Of a DNA stretch of 64,000 nt, positions 1 to 8,328 are shown piece after piece. The DNA comes from UBA12545 sp051024685. Lineage in GTDB: Bacteria; Bacillota; DSM-521; Neomoorellales; Neomoorellaceae. Where the stretch lies: positions 108,643 to 172,642 of the forward strand of contig JAZHPA010000001.1 of NCBI GenBank assembly GCA_051024685.1, written 5' to 3'. The position numbers and the translations under genes are program-made. The notes below the pieces were generated by a model. That model was not told the DNA's origin. It was given only the letters and a program-made list of their open reading frames with translations, and did no database searches. How positions within the stretch are numbered: the stretch's first letter is position 1; each line of letters opens with the position of its first letter.

Positions 1-151
1 TCAAAGTCGCCTGCGCCTACTCCTGGGCCCACCGAAGGACTGAGGGCTCGTTTTTCTTTCCCCTTTTCTTTTTCGGCCAAAATAAATCCCCCCTTTCTGC
101 CCTGCTGTTAGTATGGCATGGGAAAGAGGGGAATACTCTCGGAAAAATTTT

Positions 152-421
152 TTAGCTGGCAGCCAGGCGGTTAAAGCGCAATTGCAACCGGGATTTCTTC
201 CTGGCTGCTGTATTAGGATGTAAGACACCTTTGGTAACTGCTTTATCGAGGGCCTTAATGGCCTCGGTCAGTTTCTCTCTGGCCTGTTCTAACTCTCCGC
301 CCGCTAAGGCTAATTCAAATTTTTTAATGGCAGTTTTTACCCTGGATTTAATAGCTCGGTTGCGCATAGTACGCTTGCGAATAATTTCGATGCGTTTTTT
401 TGCCGACTTGGTGTTGGCCAC
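152..421 (-). CDS. rpsT: 30S ribosomal protein S20
   Basis: S20 binds 16S rRNA in the 30S body during subunit assembly. The 89-residue product has the usual length and the basic N-terminus typical of S20 (starts MANTKSAKKRIEI, then RNRAIKSRVKTAIKKFE). The rest is alpha-helical and rich in Lys, Ala and Leu, as in the family. It starts with GTG, preceded on the minus strand by a strong GGAGGTGA ribosome site. It lies 57 bp downstream of uppP in the same direction and could be read through from it. The 151 bp beyond its stop show no clear terminator or gene. Confidence 0.95.
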   Translation of the reverse strand: MANTKSAKKRIEIIRKRTMRNRAIKSRVKTAIKKFELALAGGELEQAREKLTEAIKALDKAVTKGVLHPNTAARKKSRLQLRFNRLAAS

Positions 422-478
422 TTACTCGTCACCTCCTCCGCTGTATTTTATCACGCCGCAACTCCCTCTGCAACAGGG

Positions 479-1264
479 TTACCCGCGCCACACCTCTACC
501 AGCACCACCAGAGCGGCCAGCGCCAGGCGGTACCAGGTGAAAAGCAAGTAGCTTCCGCGGCGCAGATACTGTAAAAGGAATTTAATTGCCACGAAGCCGA
601 CGACCGCCGAAGTAACAACCCCTACGGCAAAGGCCGCATCGATCTCCTGCAGGGACAGGTGCCTAAATTCCCACACGGCGGCGCCGGCAATAATAGGCAC
701 CGACATCAAGAAGGAAAAGCGAGCAGCCGTTTCGCGGCTCATACCCCTGAGAAGCCCCGCCGTCATAGTGATCCCCGAGCGCGATACGCCGGGGATAATG
801 GCCAGGGCCTGGGAAAGTCCCACCAGGAGGCTGTCTCCTATGGTAATATTTTCTATGTTTCTTGTTTTGACCCCGCCACGGTCTGCCACCCAAAGGGCGA
901 TGCCCATCAGAGCTAAGGCCAGGGCAATTAAGACGGGCGTTCGGAAAACCGTCTGCGCCTGTTCTTCCAGGGCTACGCCGAAGAGGGCCCCGGGGATCGA
1001 AGCCAGGAGTATATAGGACAACAGTCGCCCTTCCTGGCTGCGGGGCTGGCTTAAACCCTTAACGGTAATCTCCAGCAATTCTCGCCAGAAATAGGCCACC
1101 ACGGCCACTAAAGTGCCCAGGTGCAGGGCCACATCAAAGGTAAGGCCGGGATCAGGCCAGCGGAAAAACCAGCGAACTAAAACCAAGTGGGCCGAGCTAG
1201 AAATAGGCAAAAATTCTCCTAAACCTTGGACGAGGCCTAAAACAAAGGCCTGCAGTATAGACAC
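479..1264 (-). CDS. uppP: undecaprenyl-diphosphatase UppP (BacA family)
   Basis: This integral membrane phosphatase recycles undecaprenyl pyrophosphate to the monophosphate carrier for peptidoglycan synthesis; overproduction confers bacitracin resistance in other bacteria. The 261-residue protein carries the two family signatures: GLGEFLPISSSAHL near residues 15-28 (catalytic Glu and Ser) and PGVSRSGITMTAGL near residues 158-171 (the PGxSRSG box). About eight hydrophobic segments are visible. The start is GTG. It lies between comEA and rpsT on the same strand. Confidence 0.95.
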   Translation of the reverse strand: MSILQAFVLGLVQGLGEFLPISSSAHLVLVRWFFRWPDPGLTFDVALHLGTLVAVVAYFWRELLEITVKGLSQPRSQEGRLLSYILLASIPGALFGVALEEQAQTVFRTPVLIALALALMGIALWVADRGGVKTRNIENITIGDSLLVGLSQALAIIPGVSRSGITMTAGLLRGMSRETAARFSFLMSVPIIAGAAVWEFRHLSLQEIDAAFAVGVVTSAVVGFVAIKFLLQYLRRGSYLLFTWYRLALAALVVLVEVWRG

Positions 1265-1393
1265 TATAAATTAACCTTCCTCTCCTCTTTGAATATCAAG
1301 GGCAGTTTGACTTGCTATGAAGCATGGGGTAAAAGAACAAGGGGAATTTACCCGGGAGTTAAACTAAGGCCCCCCTGGGATCAGTTCGCCGGG

Positions 1394-2020
1394 TTAGTAA
1401 ACGGTAATGAGATCCTTCAACTCTTCGAATCGTTTAACCCCGATGCCGGAAACGTTTTGCAAATCTTCAATGGAGCGAAAAGGCCCGTGTTGCTGACGAT
1501 AATCCAAAATCCGTTGCGCCAGGGCCGGTCCGATGCCCGGAAGGCTGTCCAGCTCCTCCAGGCCAGCAGTATTAATGTTAATTTTCCCCCGCGACATCCC
1601 GCCCGCCAAAGCCCCTGGTGTACCAGGCATACTTCCTTCTTCCCCTATACGCGGGACAACGACCTGCTGACCATCTTGTAGGGGGGCAGCCAAGTTCAAA
1701 GCATGGGGGTTGGCCTCAGGGAGCGTCCCGGCCAGCTGGACCGCCTCGCTTACCCGGGCGCCTGCCGGCAACTGGTAAACTCCCGGCCTCTCCACGGCTC
1801 CTGCTACGTGGACTGTTATGGTGCCCTGTTCCTCTTTGCCATCCTCGGGCACAGCCCCTCCTTGAACCGGGGCGGCGGGTGAAGTGGACCCCTTCTCTAC
1901 CGCCGGCACCAATGGTTCCTTACTCTGACGCCAGCGGTCGTACTGCACGCCTGCCCCAAAGAGCAAGGCTGCCATAAGCAGCAGCCCCACCCAGCGCACC
2001 CGGCTGTCCCATTCCCACAT
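1394..2020 (-). CDS. comEA: ComEA-type competence DNA-binding protein
   Basis: ComEA is a membrane-anchored DNA receptor for transformation that pulls double-stranded DNA to the ComEC channel. A single N-terminal membrane segment (about residues 10-25, WVGLLLMAALLFGAG) is followed by a Pro/Gly-rich linker. Next comes an SLBB-type domain (TITVHVAGAVERPGVYQLP), then a C-terminal helix-hairpin-helix domain with ININTA, LDSLPGIGPALAQRIL and VSGIGVKRFEEL. The ATG at 2020 is preferred over an in-frame GTG at 2029 because the latter lies inside the ribosome site GAGGTGGAGG. No comEC or comEB is next to it in this window, so its use in DNA uptake is inferred from family alone. Confidence 0.9.
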   Translation of the reverse strand: MWEWDSRVRWVGLLLMAALLFGAGVQYDRWRQSKEPLVPAVEKGSTSPAAPVQGGAVPEDGKEEQGTITVHVAGAVERPGVYQLPAGARVSEAVQLAGTLPEANPHALNLAAPLQDGQQVVVPRIGEEGSMPGTPGALAGGMSRGKININTAGLEELDSLPGIGPALAQRILDYRQQHGPFRSIEDLQNVSGIGVKRFEELKDLITVY

Positions 2021-2176
2021 GGCCTCCACCTCGAGTCATTATGGTAGGCTTTGCCTTCTGACTGAGGTTTTACCCCTTTTACCGTAAACATATCCCTTGT
2101 AGTAATTATGCAGTGCGGAGCCTTTCCAAATTAAGGGCCCGGCCTTCAATGACCCTTGATGCCCTCCCCATCTAGT

Positions 2177-3634
2177 TTACCGGAAAAATATGAGGGTATC
2201 GAGAATGAACAGGGGTATCAAAATGGCCAGCGACCAACCCATATAGCCGAAGAAACTGGGCATCTTGATGTTGTTTTCCTCGGCGATGGCGCGCACCATA
2301 AAGTTGGGTGCGTTGCCTATATAAGTGTTGGCCCCCATAAAAACCGCCCCGCAAGAGATAGCCATGAGCATTTTAGGATCCACCAGGCCTAAAGTCGTTT
2401 GCACGCCCGCCGAAGCACCCAAACTAGTAGCGGTGGTCAGAAAGACCAGATAAGTAGGCGCGTTGTCCAGAAAGCTGGAGAGACCGCCCGTGGCCCAGAA
2501 GAAGTGGGCCGGCCGGGTGAGCCCGAGCTCCGCCCCGCGGGCATGGAGGATGGCCAAGGCCGGAATCATGGTCATAAAAATTCCCGCAAAGAGGGTAGCC
2601 ACTTCCTTAATTGGCCCCCAGGTGAAGCGGTTGTCCCGCCGAATAACGGGGGGCGTGGTCTTAAAGGAGAGAAAGGCTGCCAGGAGGATAACTATATCGC
2701 GGATGAGGTTTACGTAGGGTAAGGTTAGGGTTTCTTCCCCGTGGCGCCACAAGGGAATACCGTACAATTCGCCCGTCGTCGGCTCGGCAAAGGCCGGGTG
2801 CTTGGCCAGAAGACCGCTTAAAATCACCGCACCCACCACCATGCCGAGATAAATCAGATTCTGTAAGCCCTCTACCCGGAGGGGTTCACGGGCTTGGGTG
2901 GTTCCAGGGACACTTTCTTTGCGATAGTAGTAGGTGTCCAAGAGGAAGTACAGGGTGAGCAGGATTATAACGTTCAAGCCCATAGGCAGTATAAGCCTCA
3001 TGGTCCAGAAGAAGGGCACGCCCCTCAAAAAGCCCAGGAAAAGGGGGGGGTCTCCAACGGGTGTCAAGGATCCGCCGATATTGGACACCAGGAAGATAAA
3101 GAAAATAATAATATGTGCCTTGTAGCGCCGCCACTCGTTTGCCCTGATGACCGGCCTGATCAGCAGCATGCTGGCGCCGGTAGTACCTACCCAGCTAGCA
3201 AGAAGAGTGCCTACCAGGAGGAGCAGCGTATTCACCGCCGGTGTACCCTGCAGAGTACCACGTAAAATTATGCCACCGGATACAACAAAGAGGCCGAATA
3301 AAAGGATGATAAAAGGTATATAGTCGAGTACGTAAACCTCTACTGCCTGAATAAGGGCGGTCTCTGCACCAAAATAAATTAAAAAAGGTATAAAAAAGAC
3401 CAGGGACCAGAAAATACTGACCTTGCCCATATTGTGCTCCCACCAGTGGGGGTTCACCAGGGGGCAGATAGCAATGGAGAGCAGCATGCCCACGAAAGGA
3501 AGCACACTCCATAAGGGTAGCAGCTGCCCTAATTCTGTACCCCCTGAGGCCCAGGCTGTACCGGGTGCCAGTAGGGCAGCCCCCAGAACAGCCAACAGTG
3601 GAGCTATAAAGAAGGCAAGGAGTCGATTATTCAT
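2177..3634 (-). CDS. Na+/H+ antiporter-like carrier of the CitMHS/NhaD ion-transporter group
   Basis: A 485-residue polytopic membrane protein with roughly 11-13 hydrophobic segments and an N-terminal signal-like segment. The motif SNIGGSLTPVGDPPLFLGFL (about residues 184-203) is typical of the ion-transporter superfamily that contains NhaD antiporters and citrate/arsenite carriers. A second half-repeat contains SSFLDNAPTYLVF and FMGANTYIGNAPNFMVRAIA, both typical of NhaD-type proteins. The likely role is sodium/proton exchange across the cytoplasmic membrane, but the substrate cannot be fixed from sequence alone. It stands alone between comEA and intergenic repeat copy A, which sits about 70 bp upstream of its start and may have altered its promoter. 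Confidence 0.75.
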   Translation of the reverse strand: MNNRLLAFFIAPLLAVLGAALLAPGTAWASGGTELGQLLPLWSVLPFVGMLLSIAICPLVNPHWWEHNMGKVSIFWSLVFFIPFLIYFGAETALIQAVEVYVLDYIPFIILLFGLFVVSGGIILRGTLQGTPAVNTLLLLVGTLLASWVGTTGASMLLIRPVIRANEWRRYKAHIIIFFIFLVSNIGGSLTPVGDPPLFLGFLRGVPFFWTMRLILPMGLNVIILLTLYFLLDTYYYRKESVPGTTQAREPLRVEGLQNLIYLGMVVGAVILSGLLAKHPAFAEPTTGELYGIPLWRHGEETLTLPYVNLIRDIVILLAAFLSFKTTPPVIRRDNRFTWGPIKEVATLFAGIFMTMIPALAILHARGAELGLTRPAHFFWATGGLSSFLDNAPTYLVFLTTATSLGASAGVQTTLGLVDPKMLMAISCGAVFMGANTYIGNAPNFMVRAIAEENNIKMPSFFGYMGWSLAILIPLFILDTLIFFR

Positions 3635-3702
3635 TCTTAACCAATCCTCCCTAAGATAATAAACTCCGCTTCCCCATATTCCGCCACGCGTACTCTCTTA
3701 CG

Positions 3703-3964
3703 CTGACGTATCCCCAGTTTTGATCCCAGGCCTGCTTGGCTTTCGCTCGCAAAGGCCTCCCTCGCGGGCCAAACTAGCGCTTGGCTCAAGGCTCCGGCAG
3801 GCTTCCCGGCAAATTCGACCTCCTGTCTCAGTTGCCGGCCTCGGCCATCCATGGCCTCGGGCCTGCCTCCGCCTTTCGCCTCGCTAAGTTTGGCTACCGC
3901 TCAGGTTTAGTCGCTCGCTTCCAAGCCCAAGCAGCCTGCCCTGCAAAAAGTGGGGATAACTCAG
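3703..3964 (+). repeat. MITE-like intergenic element, copy A (complete, with target duplication)
   Basis: A 262-bp element. The left end CTGACGTATCCCCAGTTTT and the reverse complement of the right end CTGAGTTATCCCCACTTTT form imperfect terminal inverted repeats. Similarity extends inward for about 45 bp (left GCCTGCTTGGCTTTCGCTCG, right GCTTGGGCTTGGAAGCGAGC after complementing). It is flanked by an exact 8-bp direct repeat CTCTTACG (3695-3702 and 3965-3972), as expected from a transposition event. Related copies lie at 4506-4771 (inverted), 32093-32360 (inverted), 53598-53866 and 63061-63295. The open frames crossing it are not conserved among copies, so it is treated as non-coding. Confidence 0.8.
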
Positions 3965-4124
3965 CTCTTACGGCCTTGACCAGTTTCCTAATCTATTACT
4001 AGCCGGAGGGTATAAATTTTTCTTGGCCCAGCCCAAGGGCGTACAATATTATTCCATTCTACTTTTGAGAAGGAAATCCTGCTTTTTCCCTCAAATTTCC
4101 TGCAATATGGAAGAAAAAACGAGA

Positions 4125-4451
4125 TTATGGCCCCTCTTCTCCTCTTTCTGCTAATTTTCTCTGCACCGAAGCCATTTTGCCCTCCATAGTCACTTTTTTG
4201 TCTATCCGCTCGTCAATGCTAATGGTGGTCACCACCCTGAGGGCTCCTTTCTTAAAGGGCAGTTCATGCATGCGGCGAAAAACTTCAAACAGCACATCTA
4301 ATTCGCCCTCAATAATAGTGGACATGGGAGTCAGCTGGTATTTAATGCCTTCCACCTGGCTCAAGAAACGGTGGAGGTCGGCCACATAGGAGCTCAAGCT
4401 GGGGGAGCCCGGCGCTCCTATGGGTATCACCGTTATCTGGGCTACCGGCAC
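4125..4451 (-). CDS. MTH1187-family thiamine-binding protein
   Basis: A small cytoplasmic protein of 108 residues with the ferredoxin-like fold of the MTH1187/YkoF family (formerly DUF77). It starts PVAQITVIPIGAPGSPSLSSYVADL and contains the family segment YQLTPMSTIIEGELDVLF, a region linked to thiamine binding. The biochemical role is poorly defined; members are proposed to bind thiamine or its pyrimidine moiety. It starts with GTG behind AAGGAG with an 8-nt spacer. It lies alone, with repeat copy A downstream and copy B upstream, so any promoter must lie within or just beyond copy B unless leuS transcription reads through. Confidence 0.8.
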   Translation of the reverse strand: MPVAQITVIPIGAPGSPSLSSYVADLHRFLSQVEGIKYQLTPMSTIIEGELDVLFEVFRRMHELPFKKGALRVVTTISIDERIDKKVTMEGKMASVQRKLAERGEEGP

Positions 4452-4505
4452 GCTGCTCGCTCCTTTCTCTTTTTTATGGTCGCAGAAAGGTTATCCTCTC
4501 CAACC

Positions 4506-4771
4506 CTGAGTTACCCCCGCTTTTTGTTGGGACGGCCTGCTTAGGCTTGGAAGCGGGCGAGCCATCATTCGCGGTAGCCAAACTTAAGCTTGGCGAAGGT
4601 CGAAAGCAGGCCCAGGGCCATGGACGGCCGAGGCCGGCAACTGAAACAAGAATGTCGAATTTGCCGGGAAGCCTGCCGGAGCCTCGAGCCAAGCTTAAAG
4701 CTAGGCCCGCGAGGGTTTTGAGAGCTCGCGCCAGCCAAGCAGGCCTAGAAGAAAACCTGGAAATACGCCAC
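4506..4771 (-). repeat. MITE-like intergenic element, copy B (inverted, diverged ends)
   Basis: About 266 bp, homologous to copy A in reverse orientation. Its low-coordinate end begins CTGAGTTACCCCC and continues CGGCCTGCTTAGGCTTGGAA. Its other end reads CCAGCCAAGCAGGCCT and decays near CCTGGAAATACGCCAC. The internal block GAATTTGCCGGGAAGCCTGC matches copy A on the opposite strand. No exact flanking duplication is visible, consistent with an older insertion. It ends 3 bp from the leuS stop codon, so it may have replaced the original 3' flank of leuS. Confidence 0.75.
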
Positions 4772-4774
4772 CCT

Positions 4775-7273
4775 CTAGCCAGCCTGCCGGGTGGCAATGT
4801 TCACCAATTTATCCGGCACCACAACAATCTTGAGCACCTGCTGTCCCGACAATAATGAGGCAACCTTTTCCCTTGACAGGACTGCTTCCTTCAAATCTTC
4901 CTCTTTAAGGCCGGCCGGCACCTGAAGGCGGTCCCGAACCTTGCCGTTAATTTGAACCACTACCGTTACTTCTTCGGTTACCAGGGCTTGAGGATCGTAG
5001 CTGGGCCAGCTCTCCAGATGCACACTCCTTTCTTGGCCGATTCCCTGCCATAGCTCCTCGGCGATATGGGGTGCAAAGGGAGCCAGCAGGGTGATGAGCT
5101 TCTTTAACCCTTCCTTCACCAGGGGCAGGTTTTGCTCCGGTTCCGGCACACTATCCTGGTAATGGTAAAAACCGTTGACCAGTTCCATAATGGCGCTGAT
5201 GGCGGTATTGAAATTGAAGCGCTCTTCGATATCCTCGGTGACCTTTTTGATGGTAGCATGGATCAGCCGGTACAATTCTCTGTCGGCCCGGCCGGCCGGT
5301 TTGATTTCCCCTTTACCGGCCTGGATGCCGCGAACTCTGGTGCTATAATTATATACCAGCCGCCATACCCGGTTTAAAAAACGATAGCATCCCTCTACTC
5401 CCTGATCGCTCCATTCCAGGTCCCGCTCGGGCGGGGCAGCAAAAAGAATAAACAGGCGCGCGGTGTCGGCACCATAGCGCTCAATAATCTCCTCGGGGCT
5501 CACCACATTGCCCTTGGACTTGGACATCTTGCCCCCATCCTTCAGCACCATGCCCTGGGTCAACAAGTTCTGGAAAGGTTCTTCCACCCCTACCAGGCCG
5601 AAATCGTAGAGAGCCTTGGTGAAGAAACGGGCGTACATGAGGTGGAGAATGGCGTGTTCCACCCCGCCTATATACTGGTCTACATTCATCCAGTAGTCCA
5701 CCTTATCCCTGTCAAAAGGAATCTCCTGGCTGTGGGGAGTGGTGTACCGCAGAAAATACCAAGAGGAGCAGACAAAGGTATCCATGGTGTCCGTTTCCCG
5801 GCGCGCAGGCTTGCCACAGGCGGGGCAGGTGGTATGAACAAACTCGGGACAATCCTTTAAGGGCGATTCCCCGGTGGGCTTAAATTCCACCCCTTCGGGC
5901 AAGATTACGGGTAAGTCTTCCTCTGGAACGGGTACGATCCCACAATGGTCGCAGTATATTATGGGGATGGGTGCCCCCCAATAGCGCTGCCGGGAAATCA
6001 ACCAATCACGCAGCTTATAATTTATCTTGCGCCTGCCCATTCCCCTTTCTTCCAAGTAGCGGATTATCTTTTCTTTACCTTCTTCACTGGGCAGGCCGCT
6101 AAAAGGCCCGGAATTGACCATAAGGCCCGGCTCCACATAGGCTTCCACCATGGTGGCGGCGTCCAGTTCCCGGCCGGGGGGTTGGATTACCACTTTTACG
6201 GGCAGTCCGTACTTGCGGGCGAAGGCAAAGTCGCGCTCGTCGTGGGCGGGAACCCCCATCACGGCCCCCGTGCCGTACTCCATGAGGACGTAGTTGGCAA
6301 TCCATATAGGAATTCTTTCCCCGCTGACGGGGTTCGCGGCATAAGCCCCTATGAACAAACCTTCCTTTTCTTTTTCCGTGGCCGTCCGGTCGAGGGCGCT
6401 CAAGTGCCGCGCGGCCTGAACAAATTCCCTCACCGGCTCCTCATAGGGGGTTCCCCTGGTCAACTTCTCTACCAGGGGGTGTTCCGGCGCCAGTACCATA
6501 TAGGTAACGCCAAAAAGGGTGTCCGGCCGGGTGGTAAACACCGGGATCTTTTCCCCGCTACCTGCAACGGAAAAGACCACCTCCGCACCCACGCTCTTCC
6601 CGATCCAGTTTTCCTGCATCACCTTGACCTTCTCCGGCCAGCCGGGCAGCTTCTTTAAGTCGTTAAGTAAACGTTCGGCATAATCGGTAATGCGGAAAAA
6701 CCACTGTTCCAGGTCCCGGTGGGTGACCGGCGTGCCGCACCGTTCGCAAGCCCCGCCCACTACCTGCTCGTTGGCCAGGACGGTGGCACAGGAGGGGCAC
6801 CAATTGACGGCCGCCTTTTTCCGGTAGGCCAAGCCGTGTTTATACATCTGAAGGAAAAGCCACTGGGTCCATTTATAGTAGCTGGGGTGGCAGGTGGCAA
6901 TTTCCCGCTCCCAATCGTAGCTTATGCCCATGGCCTGGAGCTGGCGGCGCATGTTGGCTATATTCCTCCAGGTCCATTCCGCCGGGTGGATGCCGTGTTT
7001 AATAGCCGCATTTTCCGCCGGCAGGCCAAAGGCGTCCCATCCCATGGGATGAAGAACGTTGAATCCCCGCATTCGCTTATAGCGGGCCACCACATCCCCG
7101 ATGGAATAGTTGCGCACATGCCCCATATGCAGGTTGCCGGAAGGATAAGGAAACATCTCCAGGCAGTAAAACTTGGGCTTAGCCTTATCCTCGGTCACTT
7201 TATAAAGCTCGCTGGCGTCCCAGCGGCGCTGCCACTTGGGCTCGATCTCCTTGAAGTTATATCTAGCCTCCAT
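4775..7273 (-). CDS. leuS: leucyl-tRNA synthetase
   Basis: A class I aminoacyl-tRNA synthetase charging tRNA-Leu in the cytoplasm. Its 832 residues fit the bacterial single-chain form. The HIGH-type motif is PYPSGNLHMGHVRNY near residues 42-56, and KMSKSKGNVV lies near 574-583. The CP1 editing domain contains the conserved TTRPDTLFG and GTGAVMGVPAHDERD motifs. Zinc-binding cysteines are present (WCPSCATVLANEQVVGGACERC). The C-terminal tRNA-contacting region contains VQINGKVRDRLQVP. The last residues after KLVNIATRQAG run to within a few bases of repeat copy B and may have been altered by that insertion. It is 20 bp downstream of the yqeK-rsfS fusion. Confidence 0.98.
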   Translation of the reverse strand: MEARYNFKEIEPKWQRRWDASELYKVTEDKAKPKFYCLEMFPYPSGNLHMGHVRNYSIGDVVARYKRMRGFNVLHPMGWDAFGLPAENAAIKHGIHPAEWTWRNIANMRRQLQAMGISYDWEREIATCHPSYYKWTQWLFLQMYKHGLAYRKKAAVNWCPSCATVLANEQVVGGACERCGTPVTHRDLEQWFFRITDYAERLLNDLKKLPGWPEKVKVMQENWIGKSVGAEVVFSVAGSGEKIPVFTTRPDTLFGVTYMVLAPEHPLVEKLTRGTPYEEPVREFVQAARHLSALDRTATEKEKEGLFIGAYAANPVSGERIPIWIANYVLMEYGTGAVMGVPAHDERDFAFARKYGLPVKVVIQPPGRELDAATMVEAYVEPGLMVNSGPFSGLPSEEGKEKIIRYLEERGMGRRKINYKLRDWLISRQRYWGAPIPIIYCDHCGIVPVPEEDLPVILPEGVEFKPTGESPLKDCPEFVHTTCPACGKPARRETDTMDTFVCSSWYFLRYTTPHSQEIPFDRDKVDYWMNVDQYIGGVEHAILHLMYARFFTKALYDFGLVGVEEPFQNLLTQGMVLKDGGKMSKSKGNVVSPEEIIERYGADTARLFILFAAPPERDLEWSDQGVEGCYRFLNRVWRLVYNYSTRVRGIQAGKGEIKPAGRADRELYRLIHATIKKVTEDIEERFNFNTAISAIMELVNGFYHYQDSVPEPEQNLPLVKEGLKKLITLLAPFAPHIAEELWQGIGQERSVHLESWPSYDPQALVTEEVTVVVQINGKVRDRLQVPAGLKEEDLKEAVLSREKVASLLSGQQVLKIVVVPDKLVNIATRQAG

Positions 7274-7292
7274 ATCGCGCTCTTCACCCCTT

Positions 7293-8216
7293 TTATGCTT
7301 CCAGCTCTACTATCTCAGCATCGCCCCAGAGGCGTTCCAGGTCATAAAACCTGCGGTCTTCCTCTAAAAAGACATGAACCACCACGCCCCCGAAATCCAA
7401 CAGGATCCACCGCGCGGACGTATATCCTTCCCGGCGCAGGAGCTGGCCTCCCGCTTCGACCACCTTTTCCTCAATTTCCCGGGCTATGGCCTGCACCTGC
7501 GTGGTGGAGGTACCGTGGGTAATGACAAAGTAGTCGGCTATTAAGGAAATTTTACGTATATCCAGGATGACCACTTGCTGGCCCTTCTTGCCCTTAGCAG
7601 CCTGGGCAGCCACCCGGGCTACCCGTAGGGTGTCCGTCAAGCAACTAAAACCCCCTTTATGATTAAACAGCAAATAGTTGCGAGCTTCTACCGTAACCGG
7701 GTGGAGAAGCTGGCCCCTTTTTAATACATAAACAATATTGCTTTCCAGGGCCTCTAACAGCCCGCGGTCCAGGTCTTCCTCGGCCGCGCGCCGCAAGGCA
7801 TCTACGCCGGGATATTGTCTCCCGGGTTCCAGGGCATCGGCCAGATAGATAATTTTGTCCAGGAGGCTCATGGCCGGTGCACCGACGGTATGCCGGCTTA
7901 TGGCCTGCAAAATTTCCTCGTCTTCTATACCTACTTCTCGTTTTAATAACCACGCGCCTACCGGCCCATGTAAGAGGACCGGCACTTTCTTTTCAATGGC
8001 ATGGCTGATGAGGCCCGCCTTTTCGGCCCACGCCACAAGTTCTTCCGGCGCCAGGTCCCGGGCGTAATCATGCAGCAGACCCGCCAACCGGGCTTTTTCC
8101 GCGGACGCCCCATATTTGGCCGCCAAATGGGCAGCGTAACCCGCCACTCCGTGGCTGTGGCGGAGGCGTTCGGGCGACAGCCTCCGGGCCAGCAGTTCGC
8201 TGTAATACTCTATCAT
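7293..8216 (-). CDS. fusion of YqeK HD-domain phosphohydrolase and ribosome silencing factor RsfS
   Basis: One open frame of about 307 residues encodes two proteins that are normally separate. Residues 1-190 are YqeK, an HD-domain symmetrical diadenosine-tetraphosphate hydrolase, with HSHGVAGYAAHLA, the metal motif LAGLLHDYARD, and SRHTVG/LADALEPGR. Residues 193-307 are RsfS (Iojap), which binds L14 and prevents subunit joining: VVILDIRKISLIADYFVITHG, then YTSARWILLDFGGVVVHVFL and YDLERLWGDA. No stop separates them. nadD, yqeK and rsfS are usually consecutive genes, so the fusion preserves operon order. The ATG at 8216 is preferred over TTG at 8219; GGGAG lies upstream. Confidence 0.9.
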   Translation of the reverse strand: MIEYYSELLARRLSPERLRHSHGVAGYAAHLAAKYGASAEKARLAGLLHDYARDLAPEELVAWAEKAGLISHAIEKKVPVLLHGPVGAWLLKREVGIEDEEILQAISRHTVGAPAMSLLDKIIYLADALEPGRQYPGVDALRRAAEEDLDRGLLEALESNIVYVLKRGQLLHPVTVEARNYLLFNHKGGFSCLTDTLRVARVAAQAAKGKKGQQVVILDIRKISLIADYFVITHGTSTTQVQAIAREIEEKVVEAGGQLLRREGYTSARWILLDFGGVVVHVFLEEDRRFYDLERLWGDAEIVELEA

Positions 8217-8231
8217 CAAGGATCTCCCTCA

Positions 8232-8264
8232 CCCTGGGGGGCAGGACTTATCTGCCCCCCAGGG
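8232..8264 (-). other. perfect 13-bp GC-rich hairpin upstream of the yqeK-rsfS start
   Basis: Arms 8232-8244 and 8252-8264 (CCCTGGGGGGCAG and its exact complement) enclose a 7-nt loop. No U-run follows on the minus strand. The hairpin ends just before the GGGAG ribosome site. It is more likely a processing, stability or translation-modulating structure than a classical terminator. Confidence 0.6.
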
Positions 8265-8300
8265 CCAAAACTGAGGATAACGCCATGCGCTCCTCCTTGA

Positions 8301-8327
8301 AGAAAAACCCCCTATCAGCAATAGGAG
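8301..8327 (-). terminator. Rho-independent terminator after nadD
   Basis: On the minus strand, CTCCTAT, loop TGCTG and ATAGGGG form a 7-bp stem (one G-U pair) followed by GTTTTTCTT. It begins 2 bp after the nadD stop codon. Since yqeK-rsfS follows at once, it may only attenuate transcription. Confidence 0.6.
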
Positions 8328-8328
8328 G

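Noticed and set aside
1..228. 75-codon minus-strand frame at the left edge
   Set aside because: Most of it overlaps the end of rpsT in another frame, and the composition of its predicted product is unlike a real protein.
3703..3720. Repeat ends (TTATCCCCA) resembling DnaA boxes
   Set aside because: The consensus is TTATCCACA. The C in place of A, together with the position at transposon-like ends, makes replication-initiator binding unlikely, and no origin genes are nearby.
5945..6658. 237-codon plus-strand frame opposite leuS, with a similar long frame at 6719-7522
   Set aside because: Both are antisense to well-conserved synthetase and YqeK-RsfS coding sequence and show no recognisable domain.
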